This document shows, one piece after another, positions 17,545-25,830 of a DNA stretch of 64,000 bases. A program made the translations under genes and the position numbers. The stretch is from the NCBI GenBank assembly GCA_041485885.1, contig JBGPKL010000001.1:62001-126000 (forward strand), in the 5' to 3' direction. The stretch comes from JACQFZ01 sp041485885. Lineage in GTDB: Bacteria; Pseudomonadota; Gammaproteobacteria; Acidiferrobacterales; Sulfurifustaceae. The notes below the pieces were generated by a model that made no database searches, was not told where the DNA came from, and saw only the letters and a list, made by a program, of their open reading frames with translations. The number at the start of each line of letters is the position of its first letter. Position 1 is the stretch's first letter.

Positions 17545-17675
17545 GCCGCTGAGCGCCGCGCCACGGAGGGTGCGGCTGGGGTTGAGCGAAGGTGCGGGAG
17601 TCGCGCCATGGATGGCAGGCGCGATGACAGACAGGTCTCAAGGCGCAGCGACCGGGGTGACCTTTCTTTGGACAA

Positions 17676-17728
17676 GGTCGCTCCCGCGCATCCCGCGCTT
17701 CGCGACATTCGTACGTCCCTGTACAGCA
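17676..17728 (+). repeat. Dispersed repeat, copy 2
   Basis: This is the second copy of the element at 16041-16092, again starting GGTCGCTCCCGCGC. Its distal part also forms one arm of the long inverted repeat at 17707-17770. Confidence 0.7.
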
Positions 17729-17770
17729 CCCGAAAAGTCACTTGCGTGTGCTGTACAGGGATGTACGAAT
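17707..17770. repeat. Long inverted repeat, 23-bp arms with one mismatch
   Basis: The arm at 17707-17729 contains CCCTGTACAGCAC and pairs with 17748-17770, which contains GTGCTGTACAGGG. The single mismatch is near the outer third, and the loop is 18 bases. As RNA this would be a very stable stem inside the CIS operon transcript. Confidence 0.8.
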
Positions 17771-17865
17771 TTCGCGGGAGCGCAGGATGCGCGGGAGCGA
17801 TGTCAACCACCCACAAGTTAATTTCATATTCGACAGGTCGCGCGAAGCGCGAACGAAGTGTCTGG

Positions 17866-17885
17866 ATTCCCGCTTCCGCGGGAAT
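17866..17885. repeat. Short hairpin repeat ATTCCCGC-N4-GCGGGAAT
   Basis: Eight-base perfect arms with a TTCC loop lie 36 bp before the gp25 start. The flanking TGG and GACGG match a common proteobacterial dispersed repeat that I recognise by eye. Confidence 0.7.
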
Positions 17886-17921
17886 GACGGCTGCTGCACA
17901 TGAGCCGCGAGGAGCCCGCCC

Positions 17922-18296
17922 ATGAGCGGAAGACACCTCGCCTTCCCCTTCCACGTCGGCACCGACGGTCGCACCGCGACACCGGATTCGATCGACCAGC
18001 ATGTGCGCGGCGAGATCATTCAATTGCTGCTTACGAGTCCGGGCGAGCGGCCGTTCCTGCCGAGCTTCGGCGGCGGGTTGAAGCGGCTGGTGTTCGAGCG
18101 CAACGACGACGTCACCGCCGGATTGAGCAAGGCGCTCGTGAGCCAGGCGTTGTCGAATTGGCTTGGCACGCGCGTGAAAGTCGAAGCGCTGGATGTCGAC
18201 GCGGACGAGTCGACATTCACCGTCGATCTGCGCTATCGCGTGATCGAGACCAACGAAGAAAAACAACTGCGCTTCCAGCGCAGCCGGAGCGGTTGA
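17922..18296 (+). CDS. Baseplate wedge protein gp25-like (Afp9-like)
   Basis: The 124-residue protein matches the gp25/GPW family, the small wedge protein that nucleates sheath polymerisation on the baseplate. It shows LAFPFHVGTDGRTATPDS near the start, the HVRGEIIQLLLTSPGERPFL segment, and the conserved pair PSFGGGLKRLVFE. It restarts the structural gene set after the 0.9-kb repeat-rich gap. Its stop overlaps the next ATG (TGATG style), indicating coupled translation with the first baseplate-J gene. Confidence 0.93.
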   Translation: MSGRHLAFPFHVGTDGRTATPDSIDQHVRGEIIQLLLTSPGERPFLPSFGGGLKRLVFERNDDVTAGLSKALVSQALSNWLGTRVKVEALDVDADESTFTVDLRYRVIETNEEKQLRFQRSRSG

Positions 18297-20797
18297 TGGC
18301 GAAGATCTTCAACGCCGAAGCTTTGGAAGAGCGCGCGCGCAATCTCGGGACGCGCAACGGCGTCAAGCTCGTGTTCGTCACGCTTGAACCGGCGGCAACG
18401 CCGACGCACGCGTGGCTCGATCTCGAGTTTCACAATAGCAACGAGCTGAACAATATCCTGAACGACGTCAACACCAATGGCGTTCCGGCGACGCAAATCT
18501 TTCCGCTCACCGGCGGCACGCGCGTGCGCGCCGGCGATCAGTTCGGGCAAGTGCAGGTCGACACTGTCCTCACGGGGAGAAACGACGCCAACGGTAATCT
18601 CATCTCGCTGCGGCTGCGGGTGCAGCCGATCGGCGATTATTCCACCTACATGCTGACCGCGGTCTACACCAACATCGATCCGATCTTCGGCCAGATCGAA
18701 TTCAAGTTCCGTCCCGGCTGTTTCAACCTGAACTGCGCGCCTACGTGGACACCGGCGCCGGCGCCGTCGGAAGAACCGGTCATCGACTATCTCGCGAAAG
18801 ACTACGACTCGTTCAAGCATGTGCTGATCGCAGCGATGCAGGAACGCGTGCCGGATTGGCGGCCGACCAGCGAAGCCGATCTCGATCAAGTGCTGATCGA
18901 TCTCATCGCCGCCGACGCCGACGAGAGCTCCGACTTCCAGGACCGCGTGGCGAACGAAGGTTATCTCGCGACCGCGCGCAAGCGCGTCTCGCTCGCGCGC
19001 CACGCGCGCCTCATGGACTACCACATTCATCAGGGCAATCAAGCGACGACGTGGCTCGCGCTCAAAGTCTCCACCGACGTCGTGTTGTCGCCGGGTTTCG
19101 GCGCGTGGACCGCGACCGCGTGGAACCGCCGGGGCGCGGTCATCTTCGTCAGTCAGGAGCGGCGCTCGTGTTTCGCCTGGCTGAATGATTTAGCGCTTTA
19201 TCATTGGGACGGTTTGGTGACGGCGCTCGACAAAGGCGCGACGGAAGTCGACATCCGCTTGCCGGCGCCGCTCGATCCGACGGTGCAAGCTGACGCGGAT
19301 CAGCTGCGCGACCTGATCCGCAGCGGCGTCGTGCCGTACCTGATGATTCAACAGGAACTGAATCCGGAGACGGGCACGGTGAACGGCCGCGACGTCCGCG
19401 CCCGACAGCTACTGCGGCTGCTCGAAGGAAACGCCGCGGCGGAAAGCGTGTTCGATCCGGCCGGCGGCGTTGCCGGGGAATGGTTTGTGCGAGTCCATTG
19501 GCGCGCGGAAGACCAGCTCACGCGGCGCTACTGCTTTCTTACCAAATGCACCGGCCAATCGCTGCAAGAGAGGGCGGCGCTGTTTCATGGGAACCTGCTC
19601 CCGGTGGCGCACGGGCGGCCGCACTTGACCGTGTTCCGCGCGCCCGGCTCGCCGCTCGGTATCGCCAACAACGCCAACTTCATCGCCACCGCCGAGACGT
19701 TCTACGAAACAACGAAGTGGGGAACGCTCTGCACGCTGCCGGAATCACCGCTCGCGTATCGAAAGACGACGTCCGGCGGCGAGCGTCCGCCGCGTAGCAG
19801 CCTCGATGTGCAGGTGAGTGGTTTTTCCGGCTCGTGGGAAGAGCAAAGCGATCTCATCGAAAGCGAAAGCGATGACGAGCATTTCATCGTCGAGACCGAC
19901 GAGACCGGCGTGAGCCGCGTGCGCTTCGGCAACGACGCCAACGGCCGCGCGCTGCCGAGCGGCGGTGTGGTGGCGTGCACCTATCAGGTCGGTCAGGGCG
20001 AAGCGGGCAACGTCGGCGCCGATTCCATTACCGGTTTCGACACCGCCGCGTTCCCGGAAGTGACCGAGACTTGGAATCCGCTCGACATCATCGATGGGCG
20101 CGAGCCCGAGCCGGTCGCGGAGATCGTGCGCCGCGTGCCCGAGGCGTATCGCGAGCGTCAATTGCGCGCGGTCACGTTGGAAGATTACGCGAAGCGCGCG
20201 GAAGAATTGCCGGCGGTGGCGCACGCGGCGGCCCGCTATGCGTGGACCGGCAGCTGGCGCACGGTGCGCGTCGCGATCGATCCGCGCGGCACGACGGTGC
20301 TCGATGAGACTGCACGCCGTGCGATCGAAGCACATCTCGACGCCGTGCGTCTGATCGGCGAGGATCTCGAGATCCGCCAAGCGCAGTTCGTGCCGCTCGA
20401 CATCGAGATGCGCCTGTGCGCGCATCCACAATACTGGCCGGCCGATCTGGACGCCGTGCTGCAGCAGGAATTCTCCGACGGTTACACACCGGACGGCCGT
20501 CCCGCGTTTTTCCATCCCGACCGCTGGACCTTCGGCCAGCCGCTCTACGCGAGCCAGCTCATTGGCCGCGCGCTGGCGGTTCAGGGGGTCGAACGCGTGT
20601 TGTCCGTCAGCATCCGCCGCCTGCACGAGCTAACCGGTCCCTCGCTCGTCACGATCACGATCGCGCCGGAAGACGTGCCGCAATCGTTCGTCGAGAAGCT
20701 CGACGTCGACGCGTTCGAAATCATCCAAGTGGCGAACGATCCGAGCATTTTGGAAGAGGGGCGCATCACGTTCGACATTCAGGGAGGACGGCGATGA
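18296..20797 (+). CDS. Baseplate J-like wedge protein 1 (Afp11-like)
   Basis: The 833-residue protein is the larger wedge component. After an N-terminal beta-domain (MAKIFNAEALEERARNLG) comes the baseplate-J-type core: EEPVIDYLAKDYDSFKHVL, the DLDQVLIDLIAADADESSDF helix region, a VRFGNDANGRALPSGG strand-turn and the ERQLRAVTLEDYAKRAEELP segment typical of gpJ. The start is the ATG overlapping the gp25 stop; the open frame further upstream is out of phase with any gene. The next gene is a paralogue, so a heterodimeric wedge as in T4 gp6/gp7 or Afp11/Afp12 is likely. Confidence 0.88.
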   Translation: MAKIFNAEALEERARNLGTRNGVKLVFVTLEPAATPTHAWLDLEFHNSNELNNILNDVNTNGVPATQIFPLTGGTRVRAGDQFGQVQVDTVLTGRNDANGNLISLRLRVQPIGDYSTYMLTAVYTNIDPIFGQIEFKFRPGCFNLNCAPTWTPAPAPSEEPVIDYLAKDYDSFKHVLIAAMQERVPDWRPTSEADLDQVLIDLIAADADESSDFQDRVANEGYLATARKRVSLARHARLMDYHIHQGNQATTWLALKVSTDVVLSPGFGAWTATAWNRRGAVIFVSQERRSCFAWLNDLALYHWDGLVTALDKGATEVDIRLPAPLDPTVQADADQLRDLIRSGVVPYLMIQQELNPETGTVNGRDVRARQLLRLLEGNAAAESVFDPAGGVAGEWFVRVHWRAEDQLTRRYCFLTKCTGQSLQERAALFHGNLLPVAHGRPHLTVFRAPGSPLGIANNANFIATAETFYETTKWGTLCTLPESPLAYRKTTSGGERPPRSSLDVQVSGFSGSWEEQSDLIESESDDEHFIVETDETGVSRVRFGNDANGRALPSGGVVACTYQVGQGEAGNVGADSITGFDTAAFPEVTETWNPLDIIDGREPEPVAEIVRRVPEAYRERQLRAVTLEDYAKRAEELPAVAHAAARYAWTGSWRTVRVAIDPRGTTVLDETARRAIEAHLDAVRLIGEDLEIRQAQFVPLDIEMRLCAHPQYWPADLDAVLQQEFSDGYTPDGRPAFFHPDRWTFGQPLYASQLIGRALAVQGVERVLSVSIRRLHELTGPSLVTITIAPEDVPQSFVEKLDVDAFEIIQVANDPSILEEGRITFDIQGGRR

Positions 20798-23481
20798 GCT
20801 GCGAGCACGACTGCCCGCCGCCGCTGATCTTTCCGAAGACGATCGCGAACCGCCCCGGTCTCGCGCGCATCGATTATCGCATCGGCGCGTATGCCGAGCT
20901 GCGCGAGCATATGCTCGATCTGCTCAACAAGAATCCCGCGCTCGCCGCCTGGACGCATCGCGAGAGCGACGACCCCGGCATCGCGCTGCTCGAGGGCGCG
21001 GCGATCGTCGGCGACGTCCTCACGTTCTATCAGCAGCTCTACGCCAACGAGCTGTACTTGCGCTCCGCGCAATGGCGCGAGAGCGTCACGGAGCTGGTGC
21101 GGTTGCTCGGCTACCGGCTCGCGCCCGGCGTCGGCGGCGAAGCGACGTTCGCCCTGGCGGTGAAGAGCGACGAATCGGTCACCGTGCCGAAAGGATTCGG
21201 CGTCAAGGCGCAGCTCGAAGGGCAGGACAAGCCCTCCGAGTTCGAGAGCACCACGGAGATCGTCGCCTATCCGCACGCGAGCCGGTTCAATCTTTACCGC
21301 CCGCGCCAAACGCCGAATATCGTCAAGAACACGCAGAATTTTTACATCTTGCAAGGCGTAGCCGCGGGCGTGTCGCTCAAGAACGGCGACCGCGTGCTGG
21401 TTGGCTCGCTCGCCTCCGGCAAGCTCAATCACGCGCAAATACTAATCGTCGATAACGCGTTCGAGTCGTTCGGCGATTTGTCCGTGCAATTCACGACCGG
21501 CTTTCAGGCGAGCGCGTCGGTGGCGACGCTGAAGGCGTACCAGCTCGGCGAATCGTATCGTCACTTCGGTCACAACGCACCGCCGAACATAATTACCGTC
21601 GATTCGAATGAAACCAACTCGAGTTCTACCTCGTACCAGCGCCGCCTGAACGCCGACACCAGCAATAGCGTGGACCCGAGTATTTCCCCGGAGGAAATGC
21701 CGCTCGACGCGGAAGTGGACACTTTTGTCGCCGGCGCCGACTTGCTGATTGAGGCGCGCGTCGACAGCGCCCTGGAACGCGGATTGCTCGAGGGCGCGCG
21801 CATTTCGTCCGAGGGAAAATTCGCGCGGCCGGACAAAGTCACGTTCGTGCGCAAGATCGTCGCCGTCGAAAACGGCTCCTACACCTGGGGGATGCTGTCC
21901 GGGGCGAGTACGGTGATGTCGATCGATGAGCCGCTCGCGGACACTGCCGGCACGAAGAAAGCGCTGATCGCGGAACAGGAGCACGGCGTCGCGCTCGGCA
22001 AAGGCAGCGGCATCGTAACCGCCGACATCCGCAGCTTCACGCTGCACGAAGTCATCGGCGGCCCGTTCGCCTTGCGCGCGGCGCAAGTTCCGATCTCGGC
22101 GGCGAGCGGCAACACACTCGACTACTACGGCACCGACGCCGAGGCGCAGACGCTGATGGGCCGCACGCTGCTCCTCGCGGGGCCGGATGAGGCGATGCAA
22201 ACGGTCGCGGTGACGCAGGTACAAGCGAGCGCGGCCGGGGACGCGGAGCAACAGCGGCTGCGGCACCTGACGTTCGATGGGAACGTGACGTACGCGAATT
22301 TCGATCACGCCGCGCCGCTGGTGGCGGTGTACGGCAACTTGCTGCCGGTAACGCAAGGTAAAACGCAAGCCGAGGTCGTGCTCGGTAGCGGCGATCGGCG
22401 CCAGACGTTCCAGACGTTCGCGCTGCCCCAATCCCCGCTCACGTATCTGCTCGATGAAACCCAGACGCCGGCGCAAGTACCGGAGCTGCACGTTTACGTC
22501 GAGGGCATCGAGTGGCTGGCGGTCGATTCGTTCTTCACCGCCACGCCCGACGACGCGGTGTGCGTCGTGCGCGAGGACGAGGACAACAAGAGCTACGTCC
22601 AGTTCGGCGACGGCAAGACCGGCCGCCGGTTGCCGTCGGGCCTGAACAACGTCACCGCGGTGTACCGCGTCGGGCAAGCGGCCTACGGCGATCTCAAGGC
22701 GGGCGCGAATCCGCAAATCACGAGCAAGCTGGCGAATTTCGACAAACTGTATTTGCCCGCTGCGGTGAGCGTCGGCGCCGAGCGGGAGGACGAAAGCAAC
22801 GCGCGCGTCGCCGCGCCCGGCAAGATGCAGAGCCTCGGGCGCATGGTCAGCATCGCCGACATCGAAGCGGAAGCGCTGGCGCTGCCGCATGTGCTCAAGG
22901 TGCGCGCGCTCTGGGTCGCGCCCGAAGGCGTGCCGCTCGTGCGTCTCACGGTTCTAACGCAAAGCGGTGAGACCGGCGATCTCGACGCGGTGCGCGACAG
23001 CATGCATACGTTCAACCGCTGCCGCGGCCCGGCGCGCTACCCGATCGACGTCGTGCAAGGCATCCGCCAATACGTCTATCTCCACATTGAGGCCGGCATC
23101 GAGGCATCGCGCCGCGAAGCGGGCGTCACCATCGCTATCAAGCAAGCGCTCGGACTCGCGGGCGAAGAAGGCAACGGCATCGACGGTGTTGACGGCTTGT
23201 TTGGTTTAAAAACGCGCCAGTTCGGCCAAGGCGCGCACAAATCGCAGATCATCGGCGCGGTACAGAACACGACCGGCGTGACTTGGGTCAAGCTCAAAGC
23301 GGCGCAGATCATCGCTCTCGGCGCGCCGCCCGAAACCGATCCGGCGCAGCTCGCGAAACCGACCGTCGACGTCGTCAACACCGCGCTCGCGTGCGCGGGC
23401 GAGCGCGTGCTCGCGCTCTACACCGCGCACTTGACGCTGAGCGTTTCGAAGGACGAGGCGTCCGGGGAGTGTGACGCATGA
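20794..23481 (+). CDS. Baseplate J-like wedge protein 2 (putative baseplate assembly protein)
   Basis: The 895-residue protein starts MSCEHDCPPPLIFPKTIANR after a strong AGGGAGG ribosome-binding site and overlaps the upstream stop (ATGA). It shares motif order with the preceding gene: ESDDPGIALLEGAAIVGDVL, YVQFGDGKTGRRLPSGL, then GRMVSIADIEAEALALPHVL. It is therefore a diverged paralogue. It has a Cys/Pro-rich N-terminus and extra beta-rich insertions near residues 250-500. It probably forms the wedge together with the first J-like protein. Confidence 0.88.
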   Translation: MSCEHDCPPPLIFPKTIANRPGLARIDYRIGAYAELREHMLDLLNKNPALAAWTHRESDDPGIALLEGAAIVGDVLTFYQQLYANELYLRSAQWRESVTELVRLLGYRLAPGVGGEATFALAVKSDESVTVPKGFGVKAQLEGQDKPSEFESTTEIVAYPHASRFNLYRPRQTPNIVKNTQNFYILQGVAAGVSLKNGDRVLVGSLASGKLNHAQILIVDNAFESFGDLSVQFTTGFQASASVATLKAYQLGESYRHFGHNAPPNIITVDSNETNSSSTSYQRRLNADTSNSVDPSISPEEMPLDAEVDTFVAGADLLIEARVDSALERGLLEGARISSEGKFARPDKVTFVRKIVAVENGSYTWGMLSGASTVMSIDEPLADTAGTKKALIAEQEHGVALGKGSGIVTADIRSFTLHEVIGGPFALRAAQVPISAASGNTLDYYGTDAEAQTLMGRTLLLAGPDEAMQTVAVTQVQASAAGDAEQQRLRHLTFDGNVTYANFDHAAPLVAVYGNLLPVTQGKTQAEVVLGSGDRRQTFQTFALPQSPLTYLLDETQTPAQVPELHVYVEGIEWLAVDSFFTATPDDAVCVVREDEDNKSYVQFGDGKTGRRLPSGLNNVTAVYRVGQAAYGDLKAGANPQITSKLANFDKLYLPAAVSVGAEREDESNARVAAPGKMQSLGRMVSIADIEAEALALPHVLKVRALWVAPEGVPLVRLTVLTQSGETGDLDAVRDSMHTFNRCRGPARYPIDVVQGIRQYVYLHIEAGIEASRREAGVTIAIKQALGLAGEEGNGIDGVDGLFGLKTRQFGQGAHKSQIIGAVQNTTGVTWVKLKAAQIIALGAPPETDPAQLAKPTVDVVNTALACAGERVLALYTAHLTLSVSKDEASGECDA

Positions 23482-25802
23482 GCACGCCGCGCCAGAAATT
23501 ATTCGAGCGCTTGCCCGAGATCTACCGCGAGCACGACGAAAGACAAACGCCGCCGGGTCAGCTGCAGGCGTACGTCGGCGTGCTCGACAACGTGCTGCGC
23601 GCGATCCGCGACAACATCGAGCAGCTCTATCACGATCAGTTCATCGAGACGTGCGACGACTGGGTCGTCCCGTATATCGCGGATCTGCTCGGCACGACGC
23701 ATCTCTCCGGCGATCCATGGACCTTGCGCGCCGACGCGGCGCGCACCGTGTTCCATCGCCGCCGCAAAGGCACGCTCGGTGGAATCGAATCGCTGACCTT
23801 CAGCCTGAGCGGCTGGGCGGCGCACGCGGTCGAGATGCGCGAGCGGCTCGTGTGGGCGCAGCATCTCAATCATCAACGCCCCGATGCGGGTGGCAAGCCG
23901 CCACTCAGTTTCCCGACGTCGATATTCGCCGCGACGCGCGGCGGCACCGTGACGCTGCGCGATCCGGGCCTGCTCACTCTGGTGAATGGTCCGTTCGATC
24001 CGTTCGCCCACGTCGTCGACGTGAAGCCGCCCACCAACGGCATCTCCGGCTACAACCTGCCGAACCTGGCGATTTTTTTGTGGCGCCTCGAAGACTACAA
24101 CGTGCCGGTGTCGCAGCCGGTGATGCCGGTCGCACCGAACGACATCATCGATCTCACGCCCGCGCCCGCCGGCTTCGCCGCCTTCAGCGCGCGCTTTCAT
24201 CTGCATCCGCTGGGCGAGCCGATGGTGCTGTTCAATACGCATCGCTTCCATGCCGACGACGATCCGCCGAACTTGAGCTCGCTCGACGCAGTGCCGGGGC
24301 CGATGCCGACCGCGCGACTGTCGCAAGACACGCCGGCCGGTCGACCGGATTCTTATATAAAGGTGAGCAACTACGCTGCCGCGCCTCCGTCCGCGCCGAC
24401 GAGCGAAGACCCGGGTCTCACGCTGCACGTGCCGCAGAACGCCTTTCCTGCGACGCAGTGGAAAATCCGCGGGACGAATTTGTGCGCGTGGGAGGCGGGA
24501 CTGTTTCCGCCGCTGCGCGCGTACGAGATCGCCGTTGACCCGGTGCGCGGCCGGGTCGTGTTCGGCGTGATGGACGACGTCAACGAAGCGCAGGTGCTGC
24601 GCGATGAGCTGTTCGTTTCCGCCACCTACGGTTTCTCCGGCCCGACCGGCGCGCATCCGATTTCGCGCGCCGGCTCGCCCGCGCGCTGGCTCGAGCAGCC
24701 AACCTCGATCGTGCCGGTGAACTATCACACGTCGGTGACGGCGCTGCGCGACGCGCTCGCGAATCTGTCGAACGCCGGCCCGCCGCTCATCCTCGAGATC
24801 GAAGATAGCATGACGCACGATCTCGACATCGCGACCGTGGTCGGCGTCGGCAACGAAGGCGGGAACCCGGTGCTGCGTCTCGGCCGCTCGCTCTGGATCC
24901 GTGCGGTGACCGGACAGCGCCCGGTGATTCGCCTCGCACGGCCGCTCGCGTTTCGCCCGGAAGTAGTCGGCACCGATCTCGAAGCGCTGCTGACGGTAAA
25001 ACTCGAAGGACTTTATGTCACGCGCGGTCCTGGTTTCGGCGCGACCGATGCGTTGATTGCGCGCGCCGCGCTGAATCAACTCATCATCGACGGTTGCACG
25101 CTCGATCCAGGCGGATACATCGCGCTCGACGGCAGCGCGAGCGGCACGCGCCAGCCGATTCGCGACGCCATGGCTCTGACGAATGACTACGGTTTCGCGA
25201 CGCAAGCCGAAGAAGACACCTTCGCGCAGACGCCGCAAATCGCGATCGCGCGTTCGATCACCGGTCCGCTCGCGATCGATAGCGACTACATGCTCGCTCT
25301 CACTGACTCCATTGTCGACGCCGGCAGCGGCGTCGAAGCAACCGCGCCCGCCTACGCGATCCACGCTGCCACCGGAGTGCCGGCGGATGAGTGGGGTCCG
25401 GAGCTGAGCGTGAACGGCGTCACGTGCTTCGGGCGCGTGCGCGTCGAGAGCGTCACCCGGCAGGGCGGGATCTTCGTGCATCGCCTCGAAGCGCACGACG
25501 ATCAAAAGGGTTGCGTGAAGTTCAGCTATTTCTCGGGCGACGCCGATCGCGTGCCGCCGCACAACGGCTGCGTGTTCGGGACGCAAGCGGTGCTCGCGTT
25601 CACGAGCGAGATTTTCGGAACCGCGGGGTATGGCCAGCTCGCACTCACGAGCGATCGTCACATTCTCGAAAACGGTCCGGCGCGCGACCAGATGGGCGCG
25701 TTCGGCAGCCTGCGCAACACCGCGAAGTGGAAGAATTTGCAGATTCGCTATCGCGAGTTCATGCCGGTCGGCGTGCGACCGGTGCTGATTACGGTGACGT
25801 AA
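23478..25802 (+). CDS. Tail protein I-like baseplate protein with beta-helical C-terminus
   Basis: The 774-residue protein begins with the tail-protein-I domain: MSTPRQKLFERLPEIYREHD, then DWVVPYIADLLGTTHLSGD and FHRRRKGTLGGIESLTF. This domain normally links wedge and fibre. The remaining 550 residues are beta-rich, with parallel-helix-like turns (LNQLIIDGCTLDPGGYIALD), and end with a compact domain containing CVKFSYFSGDADRVPP and QMGAFGSLRNTAKW. It is much longer than phage gpI, so it may itself carry surface or fibre-like parts. Its stop is 28 bp before the giant beta-helix gene. Confidence 0.8.
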   Translation: MSTPRQKLFERLPEIYREHDERQTPPGQLQAYVGVLDNVLRAIRDNIEQLYHDQFIETCDDWVVPYIADLLGTTHLSGDPWTLRADAARTVFHRRRKGTLGGIESLTFSLSGWAAHAVEMRERLVWAQHLNHQRPDAGGKPPLSFPTSIFAATRGGTVTLRDPGLLTLVNGPFDPFAHVVDVKPPTNGISGYNLPNLAIFLWRLEDYNVPVSQPVMPVAPNDIIDLTPAPAGFAAFSARFHLHPLGEPMVLFNTHRFHADDDPPNLSSLDAVPGPMPTARLSQDTPAGRPDSYIKVSNYAAAPPSAPTSEDPGLTLHVPQNAFPATQWKIRGTNLCAWEAGLFPPLRAYEIAVDPVRGRVVFGVMDDVNEAQVLRDELFVSATYGFSGPTGAHPISRAGSPARWLEQPTSIVPVNYHTSVTALRDALANLSNAGPPLILEIEDSMTHDLDIATVVGVGNEGGNPVLRLGRSLWIRAVTGQRPVIRLARPLAFRPEVVGTDLEALLTVKLEGLYVTRGPGFGATDALIARAALNQLIIDGCTLDPGGYIALDGSASGTRQPIRDAMALTNDYGFATQAEEDTFAQTPQIAIARSITGPLAIDSDYMLALTDSIVDAGSGVEATAPAYAIHAATGVPADEWGPELSVNGVTCFGRVRVESVTRQGGIFVHRLEAHDDQKGCVKFSYFSGDADRVPPHNGCVFGTQAVLAFTSEIFGTAGYGQLALTSDRHILENGPARDQMGAFGSLRNTAKWKNLQIRYREFMPVGVRPVLITVT

Positions 25803-25830
25803 AACGGTTGGACATACCAAGGACACGACC

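Larger units (their letters stand above)
17012..17921. repeat. Repeat-rich non-coding segment between the PAAR and gp25 genes
   Basis: These 910 bp contain no supportable gene in any frame, only hairpins and dispersed repeats, listed separately: a 15-bp perfect inverted repeat, a 10-bp hairpin, a hexamer array, another 10-bp hairpin, a 23-bp inverted repeat with one mismatch, and a final short hairpin before the gp25 ATG. The open frames across it are formed by these palindromes. It separates otherwise tightly coupled structural genes, so it may affect message processing or mark an insertion hot spot. Confidence 0.8.

Noticed and set aside
16717..18266. Long frames of 402 and 430 codons on both strands across the PAAR-gp25 gap
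   Set aside because: They are built from the palindromic repeats and overlap real genes in other phases; no domain, ribosome-binding site or sensible start.
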